Positions 6,759 through 9,108 of a DNA stretch of 9,108 nucleotides are shown here, piece by piece. The stretch spans positions 1 to 9,108 of the forward strand of contig JAFZAM010000129.1 in NCBI GenBank assembly GCA_017557265.1, read 5' to 3'. Under the pieces are notes generated by a model. That model saw only the letters and a list, made by a program, of their open reading frames with translations, was not told where the DNA came from and did not search any database. The translations under genes were made by a program, and so were the position numbers. The stretch is from Oscillospiraceae bacterium. GTDB taxonomy: Bacteria; Bacillota; Clostridia; Oscillospirales; Oscillospiraceae. Each line of letters opens with the position of its first letter. The first letter of the stretch is position 1.

Positions 6759-7132
6759 AAGCATTGAATCCAACGAACAACCCTGAATTAAAGAGAAACG
6801 CGCAGAAGCTTCGCCGCGAGATGACAAAGGAGGAGCGCCGTCTTTGGCATGACTTCTTAAAATCGCTGCCTGTCACGGTCAACAGGCAAAAGGTCATCGG
6901 TCGCTACATTGTGGATTTTTATTGCGCCTCGAACAAGCTTGTGATCGAGCTGGACGGATCACAGCACTACGAGGAGAAGGGCGCGTCTTCAGATCGGGAG
7001 AGAGATCTGGCACTGAATCGACTTGGGATCACAGTCGTACGATACTCCAATGCAGACGTCAAGCGGAATTTCAGCGGAGTGTGCGCTGACATTTCAAGGC
7101 GGCTTGGATTGCCGGATATTGAGGACACATAA
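6749..7132 (+). CDS. DUF559 family endonuclease-like protein (PD-(D/E)XK, Vsr-like)
   Basis: A 127-residue protein with the full DUF559 pattern: LRREMTKEERRLW near residues 21-33, RQKVIGRYIVDFYC with Asp56, LVIELDGSQHY with Glu67, Asp69 and His73, then SDRERDLALNRLGITVVRYSNADV. The D...ExD arrangement is that of the PD-(D/E)XK / Vsr-like nuclease fold, so DNA cleavage or nicking is likely in principle, but no biological role is established for this family. It is of usual single-domain length and looks intact. The start is uncertain: the ATG at 6749 lies within repeat copy A and has only GAGG (6741-6744) four bases ahead; a TTG at 6764 or the ATG at 6821 are alternatives, the last cutting into the conserved region. 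By eye the gene is less GC-rich than its neighbours, which suggests it was acquired. An inverted repeat copy starts three bases after its stop. Confidence 0.87.
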   Translation: MRWKALNPTNNPELKRNAQKLRREMTKEERRLWHDFLKSLPVTVNRQKVIGRYIVDFYCASNKLVIELDGSQHYEEKGASSDRERDLALNRLGITVVRYSNADVKRNFSGVCADISRRLGLPDIEDT

Positions 7133-7135
7133 AGA

Positions 7136-7185
7136 CACCTCATCAGTCAGCCTTGCGGCTGACAGCTTCCCCTCAAGGGGAAGCC
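7136..7185 (-). repeat. REP-like two-hairpin repeat, variant copy C (inverted)
   Basis: Read on the - strand this has the same plan as copies A and B: hairpin 1 GCTTCCCCTTGAGGGGAAGC, then a second hairpin, then the ending TGATGAGGTG. The second hairpin differs: GTCAGCC-GCAA-GGCTGAC, a perfect 7-bp stem with a GCAA loop. It therefore belongs to a sister subfamily sharing hairpin 1 and the tail. It faces copy A across the DUF559 gene. Confidence 0.85.
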
Positions 7186-7202
7186 CATGGGGAGCGTATC
7201 TT

Positions 7203-7256
7203 AGCCTTCCCCTTGAGGGGAAGGTGGCCGAGCGAAGCGAGGTCGGATGAGGTGGA
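7203..7256 (+). repeat. REP-like two-hairpin repeat, copy B
   Basis: Matches copy A over 54 bases except GGTC for GGCC in the right arm of hairpin 2; in RNA this change keeps pairing as a G-U wobble. It lies 17 bases after copy C in the opposite orientation, so C and B form a head-to-head pair like the paired REPs of a BIME. Its right end is followed within a few bases by the mgtE terminator. Confidence 0.9.
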
Positions 7257-7262
7257 GACAAC

Positions 7263-7301
7263 AAAAAAACGCGGGGCGCCTTCCGAACGGAGGGCGCCCC
7301 G
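7263..7301 (-). terminator. Intrinsic terminator of mgtE
   Basis: On the - strand a stem of CGGGGCGCC against GGCGCCCCG is extended through a T-G wobble and TCCG/CGGA to a tiny loop (7272-7301). It is followed by TTTTTTT (7269-7263). It begins 14 bases after the mgtE stop codon (TAG, 7318-7316). Confidence 0.9.
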
Positions 7302-7315
7302 AAGATCACTATTCG

Positions 7316-8698
7316 CTATAATCCCGAGACGAAGAGGACGCTCGTGAACCTGAAGTAGATGAGCAGGGCGAGCGCGTCGACTATCGTCGTGATGAAGGGG
7401 CTCGCCATGACGGCCGGGTCGAAGCCGACGAGCTTGGCGAGTATGGGCAGCGAGCAGCCGACGAGCTTGGCGACCAGCACCGTCACCGCGAGCGTCGCGC
7501 AGACGATGAGCGTAACGGCGATGGTTATCGACTGGTTGCCCATCATCAGCTTGTCGACGAGCATTATCTTCGCGAAGCCGACGAGCGCAAGCGATATGCC
7601 GCAGAGGAGCGCCACGCGAAATTCCTTCCATATGACGCGGGGCAGCTCGCGGAACTGCACCTCGCCCAGCGAGAGCGCGCGTATGACCGTGACCGAGGCC
7701 TGCGAGCCGGAGTTGCCGCCCGTGTCCATCAGCATCGGGATGAACGCCGTCAGCACGGCGTGGGTCGCGAGCGCGGTCTCGAAGCGGGTGATGATCATGC
7801 CGGTAAAGGTCGCCGAGACCATCAGCAGCAGCAGCCACGGGACGCGGTTTTTCCATATCTCGAACGTGCCCGTCTTGAGATAGGGCTTGTCCGACGGCGT
7901 GACGGCGGCCATCTTCGAGATGTCCTCCGTGACCTCTTCCTGCAGGACGTCCATAGCGTCGTCGATGGTGACGATGCCGACGAGGCGGTTTTCCGTGTCC
8001 GTGACGGGCAGGGCCGTGAGGTCGTATTTGGCGAGCGTCTGCGCGACGGTCTCCTGGTCCTCCAGCGTGTTCGCGCTGATGACGTTGTGCGCCATGAGGT
8101 CGCTTATGAGCGCGTCCTCGTCGGCGAGGATTATCGTCCTCAGGGATATCGCGCCGAGCAGGTGCCGCTCGTCGTCGGTGATGTAGCAGTTATTGACCGT
8201 CTCCTTGTCGAAGCCCGTCCTGCGGATGCGCTTTATCGCGTCCTCGACGGTCATTTTCGGGCGCAGAGTGACGAACTCGGTCGTCATTATGCTGCCGGCC
8301 GAGTCCTCCGGGTATTTGAGGAGCTCGTTTATCACCTTGCGGGTGTCGGGGTCGGCCTGACGCAGTATGCGCCGGACGACGTTCGCCGGCATCTCCTCGA
8401 TGAGGTCGACCGCGTCGTCGACGTAGAGCTCGTCGACGACGTCCTTGAGCTCGGTATCGGAGAAGGAGCGGATCAGCAGCTCCTGCGCGTCCGAATCCAT
8501 CTCGACGAAGGTCTCCGCCGCCAGCTCCTTAGGGAGCAGACGGAAGAGGAAGGGGAGGGCCTTGTCCTCGACCTCGTTGAACAGCGCCGCCAGGTCGACG
8601 GCGTTCATGCTTATGAGTATGTCCCTCAGCGCGGGATAGCGCTTTTTTTCAAGAAGCGCGTCGATCGCCGTGAGGAGGGAGAGCGAAGATTCCGCCAT
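7316..8698 (-). CDS. mgtE: Magnesium transporter MgtE
   Basis: A 460-residue inner-membrane Mg2+ channel/transporter of full length. Residues 1-130 are the N-terminal superhelical domain (LLPKELAAETFVEMD, LYVDDAVDLIEEMPANVVRRIL). Residues 138-260 are the CBS pair (MTTEFVTLRPKMTVEDAI ... YDLTALPVTD ... GIVTIDDAMDVL). From about 288 on come the five membrane helices, including PMLMDTGGNSGSQ at 321-333, RALSLGEV, and the pore-lining PFITTIVDALALLIYF with Asp441, which matches the ion-coordinating Asp of known MgtE. In relatives the N and CBS domains sense cytoplasmic Mg2+ and close the pore, so activity is self-regulated. AGGAGG lies 8 bases before the ATG. Own promoter and terminator; the leader of about 88 bases holds a possible upstream ORF. 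No mutations in key residues seen. Confidence 0.96.
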   Translation of the reverse strand: MAESSLSLLTAIDALLEKKRYPALRDILISMNAVDLAALFNEVEDKALPFLFRLLPKELAAETFVEMDSDAQELLIRSFSDTELKDVVDELYVDDAVDLIEEMPANVVRRILRQADPDTRKVINELLKYPEDSAGSIMTTEFVTLRPKMTVEDAIKRIRRTGFDKETVNNCYITDDERHLLGAISLRTIILADEDALISDLMAHNVISANTLEDQETVAQTLAKYDLTALPVTDTENRLVGIVTIDDAMDVLQEEVTEDISKMAAVTPSDKPYLKTGTFEIWKNRVPWLLLLMVSATFTGMIITRFETALATHAVLTAFIPMLMDTGGNSGSQASVTVIRALSLGEVQFRELPRVIWKEFRVALLCGISLALVGFAKIMLVDKLMMGNQSITIAVTLIVCATLAVTVLVAKLVGCSLPILAKLVGFDPAVMASPFITTIVDALALLIYFRFTSVLFVSGL

Positions 8699-8750
8699 GT
8701 TGCATACCTCCTGTTATGTGTGATCGACTACTTCGGCCTGCCGTTTCCAT
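8649..8750 (-). CDS. Possible upstream ORF in the mgtE leader, 33 codons
   Basis: In the mgtE leader GAGGTG lies 6 bases before an ATG at 8750. The frame (starting METAGRSSRSH) covers the mgtE Shine-Dalgarno and overlaps the mgtE start by about 50 bases in another frame, stopping at TGA 8651-8649. Translating it could hide or couple mgtE initiation. The peptide has no recognised homology and only a Pro-Pro pair near its end, so it is not an obvious MgtL-type peptide. It may be chance. Confidence 0.3.
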   Translation of the reverse strand: METAGRSSRSHITGGMQHGGIFALPPHGDRRAS

Positions 8751-8790
8751 GGCGTTCACCTCGCTTTTTCCTTAAAAATGGGATAACTTA
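8699..8790 (-). promoter_or_regulatory. mgtE leader, possible regulatory RNA
   Basis: About 88 transcribed bases precede mgtE. The segment AGGTGAACGCCATGGA (8765-8750 and onward), followed by GGCAGGCCGAAGTAGTC, faintly recalls the AGGTGA...ATGGA and GCC-A...GTC-A core of the M-box Mg2+ riboswitch, but it is about half the normal length and has no terminator hairpin. I call it only an unassigned leader. Confidence 0.3.
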
Positions 8791-8793
8791 ATA

Positions 8794-8823
8794 ATTATAG
8801 CACCGACCTCGCGGCGGTGTCAA
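8794..8823 (-). promoter_or_regulatory. Promoter of mgtE
   Basis: On the - strand a perfect TTGACA (8823-8818), an 18-base spacer ending TGC, and a perfect TATAAT (8799-8794): consensus hexamers plus an extended -10. The -35 box contains the araD stop codon. The spacer carries an inverted repeat (CACCG...CGGTG, 8819-8801) that could be an operator. Confidence 0.85.
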
Positions 8824-9107
8824 TTTTTTTGCCCGTAATAGGCGTTAGAGCCGTGCTTGCGCAGATAGTGGCGGTCGAGCAGCGCCTGCGGGACGGGCGC
8901 GGCCTCCGGGGCGAGCGTCAGCGCGTGGTAGGCCATGAAGGCGGCCTCCTCGAGGACGACCGCGTTGTGGACGGCCTCGGCCGCGTCCTTTCCCCACGCG
9001 AACGGCCCGTGCGAGCGGACGAGGACGGCGGGTATCTCGGAGGGGTCTTTGCCCCTGAAAGTCTCGACGATGACGTTTCCCGTCTCGAGCTCGTATTCGC
9101 CGTTTAT
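8820..9107 (-). CDS. araD: L-ribulose-5-phosphate 4-epimerase, C-terminal part (start beyond window)
   Basis: Ninety-five C-terminal residues are visible, ending at TGA 8822-8820. They match AraD/UlaF-type class II aldolase-fold epimerases: EIPAVLVRSHGPFAWGKDA with the metal-binding His of the SHGPF motif, EAVHNAVVLEEAAFMA, and the C-terminal LLDRHYLRKHGSNAYYGQ typical of AraD. The enzyme turns L-ribulose 5-phosphate into D-xylulose 5-phosphate at the end of arabinose (or ascorbate) breakdown; UlaF/SgbE cannot be excluded without the rest of the gene. No T-tailed terminator follows, so some read-through into mgtE is possible. Upstream neighbours are out of view. Confidence 0.92.
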   Translation of the reverse strand: MNGEYELETGNVIVETFRGKDPSEIPAVLVRSHGPFAWGKDAAEAVHNAVVLEEAAFMAYHALTLAPEAAPVPQALLDRHYLRKHGSNAYYGQKN

Positions 9108-9108
9108 C

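Noticed and set aside
6705..7256. CRISPR array
   Set aside because: Only three repeat copies in mixed orientation, each internally palindromic, with a gene between them and no regular spacers.
8699..8790. Canonical M-box riboswitch upstream of mgtE
   Set aside because: The leader is about half the required length, lacks the conserved later stems and has no expression-platform terminator; kept only as a tentative lead.
7760..8791. Long + strand open frame opposite mgtE
   Set aside because: Runs across the mgtE promoter and leader and has a biased Arg/Val/Asp composition; no domain pattern. A shadow frame.

Overview
The window looks like a piece of chromosome from a GC-rich member of the Firmicutes/Clostridia, probably an uncultivated anaerobic or gut lineage. 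The case rests on a YlmH-type S4 protein, a long-form PRPP synthetase, a type II branched-chain aminotransferase, a CBS-type MgtE, strong AGGAGG-type ribosome binding sites and compact intrinsic terminators. This is inference from gene content; no rRNA or marker gene allows a firm placement. Most of it is ordinary housekeeping sequence, with one accessory island at about 5.9-7.26 kb.

Layout. (1) 3-1463, + strand: the 3' part of ylmH followed 15 bases later by a LysR-type regulator, closed by a perfect 24-base palindromic terminator that also serves the convergent gene. (2) 1521-3281, - strand: a cytoplasmic (alpha/alpha)6-barrel glycoside hydrolase with its own promoter. (3) 3395-4534, - strand: a ribose-phosphate pyrophosphokinase (prs) with a clear TTGACA/TATTCT promoter, divergent from (4) 4739-5806, + strand: ilvE, which has an extended -10 promoter and a strong terminator. 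(5) 5961-6668, + strand: a protein that reads as a HicB-like domain fused to a DinB-like four-helix bundle. (6) 6705-7256: a small DUF559 (PD-(D/E)XK) nuclease gene set among three copies of a two-hairpin, REP-like repeat. (7) 7316-8698, - strand: mgtE, with a strong promoter, a short leader holding a possible upstream ORF, and a terminator. (8) 8820-9107, - strand: the C-terminal part of araD (L-ribulose-5-phosphate 4-epimerase), whose stop codon lies inside the mgtE -35 box.

The genes do not form one pathway. Most are single transcription units with a recognisable promoter and terminator: prs feeds nucleotide, His and Trp synthesis, ilvE branched-chain amino acids, mgtE magnesium uptake, and the hydrolase and araD carbohydrate use. 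The part most likely to hold something little described is the DUF559 gene with its REP-like repeats: one repeat supplies the apparent start codon and Shine-Dalgarno of the nuclease, and an inverted copy begins three bases after its stop. Second in interest are the short mgtE leader and the HicB/DinB fusion.
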